A DNA stretch of 51,166 nucleotides, from NCBI GenBank assembly GCA_017938285.1, contig JAGBBW010000128.1, positions 1 to 51,166 of the forward strand. Direction: 5' to 3'. The translations under genes were made by a program, and so were the position numbers. This DNA comes from Lachnospiraceae bacterium (GTDB lineage Bacteria; Bacillota; Clostridia; Lachnospirales; Lachnospiraceae). How positions within the stretch are numbered: the stretch's first letter is position 1; every line of letters starts with the position of its first letter. The notes beneath the pieces are model-generated. The model ran no database searches and had not been told where the DNA came from. It was given only the letters and a program-made list of their open reading frames with translations. This document shows, in pieces, positions 1 through 8,752 of the stretch.

Positions 1-131
1 ATAGCCGTACAATTCCTGGTGCGTGGCAATCACTTTTATCGGCATGTTCGACAAGAACGAACTGTTGTAGGAAGAGCTAGGCGGACATGGATATTTTCTC
101 TCCAAAAACTACCAGAACTGTAAAATAGTGT
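1..131. other. Left edge, no supported gene
   Basis: I see no gene that I can defend here. Plus frame 1 is open from the edge to a TAA at 121-123 (about 40 codons), and plus frame 2 reads like a protein C-terminus ending at the TAG at 68-70 but has a TAG at 2-4. Either could be the decayed end of an upstream gene. No terminator hairpin is visible before the apbE promoter. Confidence 0.3.
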
Positions 132-146
132 GAACAGTAACTGTTC
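132..146. promoter_or_regulatory. Perfect 15-bp palindrome, candidate operator of apbE
   Basis: GAACAGT-A-ACTGTTC has perfect 7-bp arms around one central base and ends 6 bp before the -35 box of the apbE promoter. A second, overlapping inverted repeat (AGTAAC at 136-141 and GTTACT at 148-153) runs into the -35 box. The position suits a dimeric regulator. No regulator gene is next to it, so the binding protein is unknown. Confidence 0.45.
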
Positions 147-152
147 TGTTAC

Positions 153-181
153 TTGACAGGGAGCCCGGAAACCCTTACAAT
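153..181 (+). promoter_or_regulatory. SigA-type promoter of apbE
   Basis: TTGACA (153-158), a 17-bp spacer and TACAAT (176-181) make a near-consensus housekeeping promoter. It lies about 30 bp before the ribosome binding site AAAGGAGG (211-218). It overlaps the ATG that would give a longer apbE reading frame, which supports the downstream TTG as the true start. Confidence 0.7.
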
Positions 182-224
182 CCAAAACAGAACACTGTGC
201 ATCTGCACAAAAAGGAGGTTTCCC

Positions 225-1310
225 TTGAAACATAAAACCAGAATGATTACTGCCATTCTTCTTCTGCTGCTTTTTCTGATTCCAGGCTGCAATTTTCCCG
301 GCACCAGGACTGCCACAGAGGAATCCGCAACACCATCTTACCTGGTTATCCCGCTGACTTCCGGTGCAGTTTCCCCGATTTCCGCCTGCAGCTATGACCT
401 TCTGCATACGGTCTGTACCATCCAGATTTATGATTCCACGGATTATACTATTTTAAACGAATGCTTTGCCCTGATTGACAAATATGAAAAAATTTTCAGC
501 CGGACGCTGGAAGACTCGGAAGTATATACCATTAATCATGGTTCCGGTACTTCTTTTGAAATTTCCAACGAACTGGCAGACCTTTTGCAGACCACCCTCC
601 CATATGGTGCTCTGACAAACGGAGCCCTTGATCTTACGATTGCACCGCTTTCTTCCCTCTGGGACTTTTCTTCGCTGGAGCACAAAACTGCTGCGCCTTC
701 CCCGGAAGAAATTGCTGCCGCAAAAGAACTGGTGGATTATTCCGGTGTCCGGTTAAGCGGAAACACCCTGACCTTCGCAAAGGAAGGCATGCAGCTGGAG
801 CCCGGCGCTGTTGCCAAGGGATATATCGCTGACCGTGTCAAAGACTTCCTGCTTTCCAAAGGCGTGGAAAGTGCCATCATCAACCTGGGGGGCAACGTCC
901 TGTTAGTCGGGGAAAAACCGGATGGTTCTGCCTTCAACGTAGGAATCCAGAAGCCTTTTGAGGACCGTGATGCTGTCGTTGTGGCAATTGCAGAACTGAA
1001 AGACTGTACCATGGTTTCCTCCGGTCTTTATGAGCGGTATTTTTATGATACCGAAGGAACCTTTTACCATCATATTCTGGATGCCAAAACCGGGTATCCC
1101 TGTGACAGCGGTCTGCTGCAGGTAACGATTATCTGTAAAGACTCCGTCACTGCCGATGCTCTCAGCACTTCCTGTTTTGTACTGGGACTGGAAAAGGGAA
1201 TGGAACTTGTCCACTCCCTTCCGGATGTTTATGCTGTTTTTATTACCACAGACGGTACACTTCATTTTTCTGATGGATTTCTGGAATCCATACCCGTCCG
1301 GACGGAGTAG
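225..1310 (+). CDS. apbE: FAD:protein FMN transferase, lipoprotein (ApbE family)
   Basis: This is an ApbE-type flavinyltransferase of about 361 residues, which attaches FMN from FAD to Thr/Ser of target proteins outside the membrane. I place the start at TTG 225 because AAAGGAGG lies 6 bp before it and it directly begins a lipoprotein signal: Lys/Arg, a Leu-rich core and the lipobox IPGC with Cys22. An ATG in the same frame at 153 sits inside the promoter. Family motifs are GAVAKGYIADRV, NLGGNV and the HHILDAKTGYP block. No FMN_bind or Rnf/Nqr target gene is in the window, so its client is unknown. The gene converges on and overlaps the licD-like gene by 49 bp. Confidence 0.9.
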   Translation: MKHKTRMITAILLLLLFLIPGCNFPGTRTATEESATPSYLVIPLTSGAVSPISACSYDLLHTVCTIQIYDSTDYTILNECFALIDKYEKIFSRTLEDSEVYTINHGSGTSFEISNELADLLQTTLPYGALTNGALDLTIAPLSSLWDFSSLEHKTAAPSPEEIAAAKELVDYSGVRLSGNTLTFAKEGMQLEPGAVAKGYIADRVKDFLLSKGVESAIINLGGNVLLVGEKPDGSAFNVGIQKPFEDRDAVVVAIAELKDCTMVSSGLYERYFYDTEGTFYHHILDAKTGYPCDSGLLQVTIICKDSVTADALSTSCFVLGLEKGMELVHSLPDVYAVFITTDGTLHFSDGFLESIPVRTE

Positions 1311-2161
1311 CCGGTTCCATACTTCTGTATTTTTCCCTGGTAATGTGCCTTCCGCTGTTCCTCCGGCGGAAGCTGCATATACTCTCCATACATGTGGGTC
1401 AGATATGGTTCGTAGTTCTTCGGCACCCGGATGCTGGTGTCCTCAAAAGGCAGATACACCGGTTCTTCCTCTATCCCAAAATATTCTGCCGGAACAATTT
1501 CCCTTGTCTTGTAGGCACCGGTAATTGTTCCAATGTGCTTTGCGCAAAGCACATTCTGTTTATGAAACAGCCGGTCCATGCGCCGGTATATCTTTTCCAC
1601 CTTCAGCACTTTGTAAAGCCGGAGCATCCGGCATACTTTCAGCACCTTCTGTTCCCACTTGGGACGGCTGGTGAGAATTCCGGTATGAACATTCGCTGCA
1701 CCGCACAGAAAACGCAGCAGAAGAACCCGGATAAAATAAAACTTCCGCAGCAGTACTGAATCCGGCGTTCCGTCCATCGGAATAATATCTATCAGATAGC
1801 CCGGACGTTCATCCTTACTTTCTGTTACGGTTTCCAGCAGTCCGATAGTTTCATTCCTGATTTTTGCAAAATAACTCTGAAACCCTTTGGAATGCCGGTA
1901 TTCTTCCAGAACAAAAGGCTTTGGGAATTCTTTTGCCAACGACACCAGACGGTCATAATCCGGTCTCGGCATCCCCACATCCATATCATCATCCCAGGGG
2001 ATGAAACCCTGGTGGCGCACAGCACCAAGCAGTGTGCCACCAATGGCAAAGTATTGTAAGTTATGTTCCCGGCAGAACTGCTCCAATGCTTTAAACGCTT
2101 CCAGACCATAGCCGTGAAGTTCTTCCAGGAACGCCGCCTGTTCATTCTCCTGCCTGTCCAT
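1262..2161 (-). CDS. LicD-family phosphotransferase
   Basis: LicD proteins transfer phosphocholine or a similar phospho-group onto teichoic acid or other surface glycans. The hallmark GGTLLGAVRHQGFIPWDDD block is near residue 45, with the Asp-rich metal-binding motif. About 299 residues, no signal peptide, so cytoplasmic face. I choose ATG 2161: a GGAG lies about 6 bp before it and it starts 2 bp after the glycosyltransferase stop. A TTG at 2173 would overlap that gene. Translation is probably coupled to the upstream glycosyltransferase. The 3' end overlaps apbE by 49 bp. The exact group transferred cannot be read from sequence. Confidence 0.85.
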   Translation of the reverse strand: MDRQENEQAAFLEELHGYGLEAFKALEQFCREHNLQYFAIGGTLLGAVRHQGFIPWDDDMDVGMPRPDYDRLVSLAKEFPKPFVLEEYRHSKGFQSYFAKIRNETIGLLETVTESKDERPGYLIDIIPMDGTPDSVLLRKFYFIRVLLLRFLCGAANVHTGILTSRPKWEQKVLKVCRMLRLYKVLKVEKIYRRMDRLFHKQNVLCAKHIGTITGAYKTREIVPAEYFGIEEEPVYLPFEDTSIRVPKNYEPYLTHMYGEYMQLPPEEQRKAHYQGKIQKYGTGYSVRTGMDSRNPSEK

Positions 2162-2163
2162 TC

Positions 2164-3138
2164 CTATCTCCAATACCAGTAATTATTCGTCAGCCGTAAA
2201 ATCCAGTCCTTTTTCAACCAGTGGTTATGTGTTCCAAGAAAATAACCCACAAGCTTATATAGATTTTCCCCGGCAAAATCCAATACCTGCATGTAATATT
2301 TCTGATTAATCAGATAGGAAAGTACTGCCTTTCCATACTCCCAGCCATCTTTCCCCTCTCCTCTGGCAGAAAATACCCTGGAATGCTCCGCATGAGCCAC
2401 ACCTTCATCAAATTTTCTGCGAAGCTGGGCCATCCAGTTGGTATTTTCTGAATAATACACCTTTGCTTCCGCACAGTACGCAAGCTTTCCGCCATCTCTT
2501 AACATCCGGGCAGCAAACAGACTTCCCTCACAGGCAATCATGTTTTCTGTAAATCCCCCCTGCGCCGTAAATACATCCCGGCGGTACATGGTACAGGCAT
2601 TGGACACCCGGAAGGTTCGGGAACCGTAAACCTTAATATCTTCTGCCGTCCGGGTAAATGATCTGGATGGATAATCATATAAATTCGTATATGCTTTCAA
2701 CACACTCGCAGAAATTCCCACTATCTGACGTGCCACAGCCATGCCGGCTCCACTTTCCATACCCCACAGCAGGTGTTCCACCAGCTGGTTGTCTGCCGGA
2801 ACCGCATCCTGCTTCATAAACAGAAGAAACGGACTCTGGGAATGCTCTGCTCCTAAATTTCTCGTTCCTCCCTGATCAAAATCTGCTTCCTTTACTGTAA
2901 TAATTTCCAGTTTTAATGGAAGCTTATGTCCAAACAATTTATGCCTGCCAAAATAGTGATAAATTCTTTTCTGCAGTTCTTCACTGCTATCCTCTTTCCA
3001 TCCGGTCTCCACATTCATCAGATATACCTTTTCCGGAAGTACTGTCTGCTCCGCCAGTTTCTCCAATAACTGAAACAACCTTTTTCCCGGCTTGCAGACC
3101 GGAATAATGACATCGACTTTACTTTTTTGAATTCCCAC
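2164..3138 (-). CDS. Family 2 glycosyltransferase
   Basis: A GT-A fold glycosyltransferase of about 324 residues. It opens with VDVIIPVCKPGKRLFQLLEKL, contains GGTRNLGAEHS in the nucleotide-sugar region and MKQDAVPAD as the DxD-like segment, and ends in a Trp/Tyr-rich tail (about residues 290-324) like that of rhamnosyltransferase-type family members. The start is GTG 3138, with AAGGAGGG 6 bp upstream; an in-frame ATG further up has no such site. It is the first gene of a two-gene unit with the LicD-like enzyme, so the pair probably builds and decorates a surface polymer. The sugar donor is unknown. Confidence 0.8.
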   Translation of the reverse strand: MGIQKSKVDVIIPVCKPGKRLFQLLEKLAEQTVLPEKVYLMNVETGWKEDSSEELQKRIYHYFGRHKLFGHKLPLKLEIITVKEADFDQGGTRNLGAEHSQSPFLLFMKQDAVPADNQLVEHLLWGMESGAGMAVARQIVGISASVLKAYTNLYDYPSRSFTRTAEDIKVYGSRTFRVSNACTMYRRDVFTAQGGFTENMIACEGSLFAARMLRDGGKLAYCAEAKVYYSENTNWMAQLRRKFDEGVAHAEHSRVFSARGEGKDGWEYGKAVLSYLINQKYYMQVLDFAGENLYKLVGYFLGTHNHWLKKDWILRLTNNYWYWR

Positions 3139-3233
3139 TAAAATCCCTCCTTCAGTCATCTTTCTGCTTTTTTGTATCCTGTGTCCCTGTGTCCTGTTCA
3201 CAAAAACTCTTTCCACTTAATAATAACAAGTAA

Positions 3234-3260
3234 GGCGGAAGGAATCAAGTTCCTTCCGCC
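3234..3260 (-). terminator. Terminator after the ArsB/NhaD-type permease
   Basis: An 11-bp perfect stem (GGCGGAAGGAA with TTCCTTCCGCC) and a 5-base loop, with T-rich sequence after it on the minus strand. It separates the permease from the downstream glycosyltransferase/LicD pair. Confidence 0.75.
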
Positions 3261-3289
3261 AAAAATATTCAAAAAATTATTAATGTTTC

Positions 3290-4564
3290 CTACATTCCTC
3301 CGTACAGCAGCCAGATATAAATATAGGCCGGAACAATCGCTGCGAAAGTAAACGGAATACCAATTTTGAAGAAATCACTGTTCTTTACTTCATAACCTTC
3401 CTTACGAAGAATACCAATACCGGTAATATTGGCAGATGCACCGATTGGAGTACAGTTTCCTCCCAGGGTGGCACCGGAAAGCAGACCAAAGTACAGTGGT
3501 GTCGGATCAATGCCAAGATTTGCCGCCAGACCTGCAATCACAGGAATCATGGTTGCCACATATGGGATATTATCAATAAATGCAGAAATAGCAACGGAAG
3601 CCCATACAATTACTGTATACAGTAAAAATACATTACCGCCTCCTGCCTTGGCTAACAGATTAGCTGCTGCATCAATCACTCCCATGTGGGAAATACCGCC
3701 AATCATCAGAAACAGACCAACCAATAAACCAATGGTATTAAAGTCAATTTCCTTTAATGGACCAAGAATGGCGCTCTTGTCCTTTTTCTTCATAAAATTG
3801 TACACAATACCAATCACCATCAGAATACAGCAGATCATGCCGTTTGTTACCTCTGGCTTATTTGGAATAAAGGAAGCGCAGATTAACAGTACAATCGCTC
3901 CTGTCAGAAGAACAGTTGGTACATAATCCGTTACTTTGGTACGTTCTGCTCCCTTAGGAATGGCTCCCTTTTCTTTACGGAAGATAAAAGCAAGAATCAG
4001 CGCTGATAAAACAGCTCCTAATTCTACCGCAAAGAAAATGCTCGGCTTTCCTTTATACCAGAAGAAATCCATAAAGCTCATATCTAGGGCAGAACCAAGC
4101 AGAATTGCCGTCGTATCACCAACTAACGTCGCAGCACCCTGCAGATTGGAAGACACCGCCACACCAATAATAAATGGTACCGGATTGGTCTTTAACTTTT
4201 TACAGATTTCAAGAGCCACCGGAGCAATCATCAGAACTGTTGCCACATTATCCACAAAAGCAGAAATCACACCGGCAAACAACGCCAGCGCAACAGCAGC
4301 ACACTGAACATTCGGAACCTTTTCCATAATCAGATCCGCTAACAGGGACGGCATTTTACTTTCAATAAACAATGCCACAAGCCCCATCGTGCCGGCAATC
4401 ATCAGCAGTACATTAAAGTCCAGTGCCGGAATAATTTCCTTCACCGGAAGCATACCGGTCGCAATAAAAATCACTGCAGAACCGAGAGCAATATAAGGAC
4501 GGTACTTGCTGAAAACCAGCATAAGAACATAAGTCAGTGCAAATAAAGCAAGTGCAGGTATCAT
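3290..4564 (-). CDS. ArsB/NhaD/SLC13-superfamily ion permease
   Basis: An integral membrane transporter of 424 residues with about 11-12 hydrophobic segments. It has the internal duplication of the ArsB/NhaD (ion transporter) superfamily: AFVDNVATVLMIAPVAL near residue 110 is echoed by AFIDNIPYVATMIP near residue 335, followed by GATLGGNCTPIGASAN. The length is usual for the family. It could exchange Na+/H+ or move a carboxylate or oxyanion; sequence alone does not decide. No arsenic genes flank it. The ribosome binding site AAAAGGAGAG precedes ATG 4564. It is a single-gene unit with its own promoter and terminator. Confidence 0.8.
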   Translation of the reverse strand: MIPALALFALTYVLMLVFSKYRPYIALGSAVIFIATGMLPVKEIIPALDFNVLLMIAGTMGLVALFIESKMPSLLADLIMEKVPNVQCAAVALALFAGVISAFVDNVATVLMIAPVALEICKKLKTNPVPFIIGVAVSSNLQGAATLVGDTTAILLGSALDMSFMDFFWYKGKPSIFFAVELGAVLSALILAFIFRKEKGAIPKGAERTKVTDYVPTVLLTGAIVLLICASFIPNKPEVTNGMICCILMVIGIVYNFMKKKDKSAILGPLKEIDFNTIGLLVGLFLMIGGISHMGVIDAAANLLAKAGGGNVFLLYTVIVWASVAISAFIDNIPYVATMIPVIAGLAANLGIDPTPLYFGLLSGATLGGNCTPIGASANITGIGILRKEGYEVKNSDFFKIGIPFTFAAIVPAYIYIWLLYGGM

Positions 4565-4606
4565 ATGTGTTTTCTCTCCTTTTTTCTAAAAATCATGGTA
4601 ACGGGT

Positions 4607-4635
4607 ATTATACTACAGTTCGACAAAAAATACAA
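4607..4635 (-). promoter_or_regulatory. Promoter of the ArsB/NhaD-type permease
   Basis: Minus strand: TTGTAT (4635-4630), 17 bp, TATAAT (4612-4607), about 40 bp before the permease start. Confidence 0.6.
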
Positions 4636-4658
4636 TCATGAAATTACACGGTCTGGTT

Positions 4659-5120
4659 TCAGATTCGTCTTTTGTCCATAAAGTGCAGTTTTCCCTTATC
4701 CTGATTAAATTCTTTTTTCGGTTTTGCTCCTGCATCCATCCGAAACATTGCATTCATCCCTCTTGCCAGTTCTGCTACACATCCGGGACAAAATCTTCCA
4801 TATCTTATATTACAGCCGCACTTTTCACACTGCACATAATACTCACTGTCTTCCGGTATTTCCACTCTTCCATCTTTCAGCATCTGATTAATGGTCTCTG
4901 GCGAAACTCCTGTGGCAGCGGCAATCACCGGAGCAGCTGCCGGCCCATTTTCCTCCAGATACGCTTTCACTTTTCCAAAATCATCCATCACCATATGGTC
5001 ACACACCGTACACTGATAACGTCCACTGTCCAGATACTGTACTTTTCCCCCACACCGTTCACAAATGCTGAATTTTCGTTCTTTCAGCATATCCTCTACA
5101 CTTTTTCCTAAAATAGTCAT
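4659..5120 (-). CDS. Zinc-ribbon/HTH/zinc-ribbon protein, copy 1
   Basis: A 153-residue cytoplasmic protein in three parts: an N-terminal zinc ribbon (CERCGG then CTVCDH, about residues 20-42), a helix-turn-helix-like middle (AAATGVSPETINQMLKDGRVE, about 68-88) and a second ribbon (CEKCG then GRFCPGC, about 100-118). The order resembles the YvyF/TIGR03826 flagellar-operon family, but no flagellar gene is nearby. The start is the internal ATG at 5120: GGAGAAG lies just before it and it aligns with the start of the paralog at 8753-9220. A third, broken copy is at 15873-16115. Function is unknown; nucleic-acid binding is an inference. Confidence 0.7.
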   Translation of the reverse strand: MTILGKSVEDMLKERKFSICERCGGKVQYLDSGRYQCTVCDHMVMDDFGKVKAYLEENGPAAAPVIAAATGVSPETINQMLKDGRVEIPEDSEYYVQCEKCGCNIRYGRFCPGCVAELARGMNAMFRMDAGAKPKKEFNQDKGKLHFMDKRRI

Positions 5121-5149
5121 ACTCTTCTCCATTCCTGGATTTTTTTATC

Positions 5150-5178
5150 ATCATACCATCTCTTTCCATTTTGTTCAA
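5150..5178 (-). promoter_or_regulatory. Promoter of ribbon-HTH-ribbon copy 1
   Basis: Minus strand: TTGAAC (5178-5173), 17 bp, TATGAT (5155-5150), 30 bp upstream of the chosen ATG at 5120. Confidence 0.6.
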
Positions 5179-5228
5179 GTAAGCAATTTCTCCTATGTTA
5201 AAAACAAAGTGGACAGAAACAAAAACAT

Positions 5229-5264
5229 CTTCTGTATAGAATTTTTCAATTTTCTATACAGAAG
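5229..5264 (-). terminator. Terminator of chemoreceptor 1
   Basis: A 13-bp perfect stem (CTTCTGTATAGAA with TTCTATACAGAAG) with a 10-base loop, 15 bp beyond the stop of the chemoreceptor, followed on the minus strand by a T-rich run. Confidence 0.75.
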
Positions 5265-5279
5265 ACAGTTCTTTTCCTT

Positions 5280-6647
5280 TTAAATTGCCCTGAACTTTCC
5301 TATTTCTTTTTTAAGACTTTCAGAAACCCCGACATTTACCTGGGCAAGCGACTGGATTTCTCCTATGTTGCCTGCTACGGCATCAATGGACTCTGCAAGT
5401 TCAATTACTTTGTCATTTTCTCTGTCCGCCGTTACACTGATGTCATTCAGTTCGCCGCTCACCTTGTCAGACAAACCGAGAGATTCTTTTGCACTATTAT
5501 TTAAATTAATCATCATACCTTCAATCTTATCAGCATCCGCCAGATATTCCTTGGAAGTAGCTACAAACTTATCATAATCTTCCATAACATCTTTCGAAAT
5601 GTAATCCAGCAGTTTACTGGAGGAATCTGCCAGTTTATTTACAGAAGTAATAATCACATTACTGATTTCCTGAATTTTTTCCACGGTCTGCTTACTGTTA
5701 TCCGATAAGTTTCTGATTTCATCCGCAACAACAGAGAAACCTCGTCCTGCTTCTCCTGCCCTGGCTGCTTCAATGCTGGCATTCAGCGCAAGAAGATTGG
5801 TCTGGCTGGTAACATTTAAAATATCATTAATTAACGACTGGATATTGTTTACACTCTTGCTTTCTTCCAATGCAGCCACCAGTTCTTCTTTTAAATTGCC
5901 GGTAATATTTTCCGAAGCTCTTTTACTCTTCTGTACCATTTCTTCAATATTCGTTGCTCTCTGCTTCATCTCCACAGCATATTCCCGTCCGGATACACTC
6001 AGTTCCGAAGTTGTTGTATTGTTATTCTGCAGGATATCCATGTTTTCAGAAATCGTGTGAATTTCATCCGTAATCCGCTGGATTTCGTTTCTGATTTCCA
6101 TGGATTTATCCGATACTTCCCCGGAAATCTGAATCGAACCGGAGACCGCTCCGGAAATACGCTCAGAGGAATCATCAATGCTGACAGAATAATCCCGGAT
6201 ATTCTTCATAACCCCTTCCAGCTTGTCCAGCATCAGGTTCACACCGCCAACCAGACTGCCAATTTCATCCCGCAGCTTTGTGGACATACGGATACTTAAA
6301 TCACCCCTGTTATTTTCCATATCCTCCACAATACCATCCAGCTGTACTTTCACCTTCTGCAGCGGACGTACTATTGTAAACAGGGTAATAAAAATCGTAG
6401 TAATTACCATCAGCAGCTGACCCGTGGATATGAGACCATTCGTCGACAGACTGTTATTGATATCCTCTACATCACTCATCAGTGTGTTCCTTACCGCATC
6501 TGACATTTCCTCACTGCCCTGCAGCAGCTCTTCCATGGTCGTCCGGACCCCCTGCAGCTTTTGGGTCACTGTGACGTTTACCAGCAGCGTCAGCACCAGA
6601 ATAAGCAGCAGTGGAACCATAATACGGAATGACATTTTCTTTCTCAT
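5280..6647 (-). CDS. Methyl-accepting chemotaxis protein with a minimal sensor region
   Basis: A 455-residue chemoreceptor. The first membrane segment is at about residues 8-28, a short external stretch of only about 45 residues follows, and the second membrane segment at about 78-95 leads into a HAMP domain. The long cytoplasmic signalling domain carries the hairpin tip ([33 protein letters not shown]). Normal receptors have 100-250 external residues, so this one may sense through the membrane or a partner. AAAGGAGAAGG precedes ATG 6647, and a TATAAT -10-like box is seen at about 6687-6692. No che genes are nearby. Confidence 0.9.
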   Translation of the reverse strand: MRKKMSFRIMVPLLLILVLTLLVNVTVTQKLQGVRTTMEELLQGSEEMSDAVRNTLMSDVEDINNSLSTNGLISTGQLLMVITTIFITLFTIVRPLQKVKVQLDGIVEDMENNRGDLSIRMSTKLRDEIGSLVGGVNLMLDKLEGVMKNIRDYSVSIDDSSERISGAVSGSIQISGEVSDKSMEIRNEIQRITDEIHTISENMDILQNNNTTTSELSVSGREYAVEMKQRATNIEEMVQKSKRASENITGNLKEELVAALEESKSVNNIQSLINDILNVTSQTNLLALNASIEAARAGEAGRGFSVVADEIRNLSDNSKQTVEKIQEISNVIITSVNKLADSSSKLLDYISKDVMEDYDKFVATSKEYLADADKIEGMMINLNNSAKESLGLSDKVSGELNDISVTADRENDKVIELAESIDAVAGNIGEIQSLAQVNVGVSESLKKEIGKFRAI

Positions 6648-6767
6648 AATTAACCTTCTCCTTTTGTGTGATAATTTTATCTATATTATACAATAATTTT
6701 CGAAAAATTGATAGTATTATTTTTCATTTTTCACAACTCAACGTATGAAACTATCCTATTATAGTTC

Positions 6768-7172
6768 TTACAATCTGCATGGAATACTGTAGTCCGAAAA
6801 CTCCTCCGGATGCTCTTTCATCCTGTCTTTCACTTCTTCCAGATATTTTTTATATGAAATCATTCTGTTAAACTCTTTAAACGGCTCCAGTCCATATACA
6901 CGTGCCATCAGCAGCAGATAAATCTCATAATTTCTGTCCACAATCTCTCCCCGTTCCACAGAATCATAAAATTCAAACATATCATATCCTGTCATTCTTA
7001 AAACTTCCCCATCTGTCCTGACCACGTATATCGTTTTTACTTCATATTCCCCAAACACAACTTCCAGTTCCAGCTCCAGTGCCTGTTCTTCCAGGCGTTC
7101 TATCACATCCCGGTTCCTCTTATCACTGCACTCCAGCCATTCCCGAAATACTGTACTGCTGATATCACACAT
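6768..7172 (-). CDS. Conserved-looking protein of unknown function
   Basis: A 134-residue, mostly helical, charged soluble protein. I recognise no family. A Cys near the N-terminus (MCDISS) is not in a lipobox context. GGAAGGAAT lies directly before ATG 7172. It is 110 bp downstream of a terminator and has its own intergenic region, so it is probably monocistronic. Codon use resembles its neighbours. Confidence 0.55.
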   Translation of the reverse strand: MCDISSTVFREWLECSDKRNRDVIERLEEQALELELEVVFGEYEVKTIYVVRTDGEVLRMTGYDMFEFYDSVERGEIVDRNYEIYLLLMARVYGLEPFKEFNRMISYKKYLEEVKDRMKEHPEEFSDYSIPCRL

Positions 7173-7282
7173 ATTCCTTCCTCGCTTCCCTGTTTTCAGA
7201 CATTTTTCATGTTAATGCACTATTCGACAGGTTTATTCTACCACAGTTTTTTTCCTTGGGAGGAGACAGACTAATTTGCATA

Positions 7283-7319
7283 AAAAAAAGAACCTCCCTT
7301 TCTGAAAAGTTCTTTTTTT
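7283..7319 (-). terminator. Terminator after the Cys-rich unknown gene
   Basis: AAAAAAAGAAC pairs with GTTCTTTTTTT around a 15-base loop. It ends the minus-strand unit 8753-9220 plus 7325-8701. Confidence 0.7.
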
Positions 7320-7324
7320 GTGTC

Positions 7325-8701
7325 TTATTCAGACAGTTCTTCTTCCAATTGCTTTATAAAAAGATGTTTCTTACGGTCGAACAAATACTTTTTTTCCATC
7401 TTTCCCTGCATGCAGGATGTAATAAACCGGTTTATATGTTCCACAAGCACTGTCATATAGTCATTCACAACAGAAAGAATCTGCCCCATTTCTTCTGCCT
7501 TCTGTACTTTACTACGATACAATATCTCATGCTCATGAACCTGACGGTTAAATTCCATGACTATCTTATCCTTCACCTGCTGTAATTCCGCATGCCGCGA
7601 GATATGATGATACAGCCGCTTCCTTTCGTAACCTGTTATCACACAGATAATATCTCCTGCATTTTTACACCTTGCAGTCTTAAGATATTGTTCTTCCTTA
7701 CAAATATAATGATATTCATGAAATCTTTTCCCATCAAACACACGTCCATCATAAACATATCTGCTGCATAACCTGCTCCTGCTGTCTTTTGCCACCGTAT
7801 AACGTCCACAGTTTGCACATCGGAAGAAGTTTACATTTCCTTTTATCATGGCATAACATTCCACAGCCAGTGCATCCTCCAGGGAAGATGGTGTAAACCA
7901 GCCTTCCGGAATTCGTTTCCTGAATTCCTTTTTTTCTATGGTTTCAATATTTTCACAATATCGTTCCAGATGAGTCCTTTTATCATTTTCTGCCGGAATA
8001 AATACTTTTTCACAGAATTTACGGAACCGTTCCTGTAATTCTTTGATATGCTCTATTTCCTGCTGATCGTATTCCCATGATTCCGTGTTTATAAAACGGC
8101 TGCCAGACATTCTGATAAAAAACGGAATATCTGCCGCATCCCCCGGATGGCTTCCATAAACCATTACCGAAGACAGAAACTGTCTTACCGATAAATCATT
8201 CAGATCATGCCCTTCTGTTTTCAACCATCCGGTGATGACTTCCTTTTCCAGCGCAGCATCATAGTTCCATGAAATATCATAACCGCCATGCAGAAATCTA
8301 TCGATATCAAAATTCAGAAAATTGACCAGTTCCGTCCCGACAAGAGCACTGCTCCTGCCCTCTTCCTCCGGTGCTTCCTCCTCTGTCCGGACTCTCCATT
8401 CTGCTCCTGTAATACCAAACTTTTCCGCAGCAAATTTTTCTGATTCCACAACAGGAATCTGCCAATGCCCTGCATCCTCCTGCATTCTTTTTCTTGCTGC
8501 CGTATTCCGCTGGTTGAATTTCAATTCATATACGGTTTCCGGTTCCTCCGGCATCTCCATATCTTCCTCTTCTGCAATGTCTGGGCATTCACAACATCCT
8601 GCCTGCGTCAGTTCGTATACGTTATGTTCTCCATACCAGTCTAACAGTTCCTTCCCTTTATCCCTGCTGTTACTAAACACATATTTTATCCTGTAAATCA
8701 C
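7325..8701 (-). CDS. Unknown 458-residue protein with a Cys-rich putative zinc site (DUF6076-like)
   Basis: I do not recognise a defined function. Residues 1-150 are acidic; residues about 300-360 hold CANCGRYTVAKDSRSRLC followed by YICKEEQYLKTARC, a pattern typical of a zinc-binding knuckle. The layout resembles the DUF6076 family of Clostridia, a recollection I cannot check here. The start is GTG 8701 with AAAGGAGTG before it. It lies 51 bp downstream of ribbon-HTH-ribbon copy 2, probably in one transcript read from the promoter at 9288-9316. A role with that putative nucleic-acid-binding protein is possible but is inference. Confidence 0.6.
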   Translation of the reverse strand: MIYRIKYVFSNSRDKGKELLDWYGEHNVYELTQAGCCECPDIAEEEDMEMPEEPETVYELKFNQRNTAARKRMQEDAGHWQIPVVESEKFAAEKFGITGAEWRVRTEEEAPEEEGRSSALVGTELVNFLNFDIDRFLHGGYDISWNYDAALEKEVITGWLKTEGHDLNDLSVRQFLSSVMVYGSHPGDAADIPFFIRMSGSRFINTESWEYDQQEIEHIKELQERFRKFCEKVFIPAENDKRTHLERYCENIETIEKKEFRKRIPEGWFTPSSLEDALAVECYAMIKGNVNFFRCANCGRYTVAKDSRSRLCSRYVYDGRVFDGKRFHEYHYICKEEQYLKTARCKNAGDIICVITGYERKRLYHHISRHAELQQVKDKIVMEFNRQVHEHEILYRSKVQKAEEMGQILSVVNDYMTVLVEHINRFITSCMQGKMEKKYLFDRKKHLFIKQLEEELSE

Positions 8702-8752
8702 AACCGCACTCCTTTCCCCAGGCAGGCAGTTTTAAATAACCGGAGCAGAATC

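Noticed and set aside
1-123. Possible 3' end of a plus-strand gene, or start of a minus-strand gene, at the left edge
   Set aside because: The best-looking frame (ending TAG 68-70) has a TAG at 2-4, frame 1 gives only 40 codons without a recognisable motif, and the minus-strand ATG has no ribosome site.
3166-3200. Near-repeats of CAGGACA/CAGGGACA/CAGGATA upstream of the glycosyltransferase start
   Set aside because: Too short and imperfect to call a regulator site without comparison.
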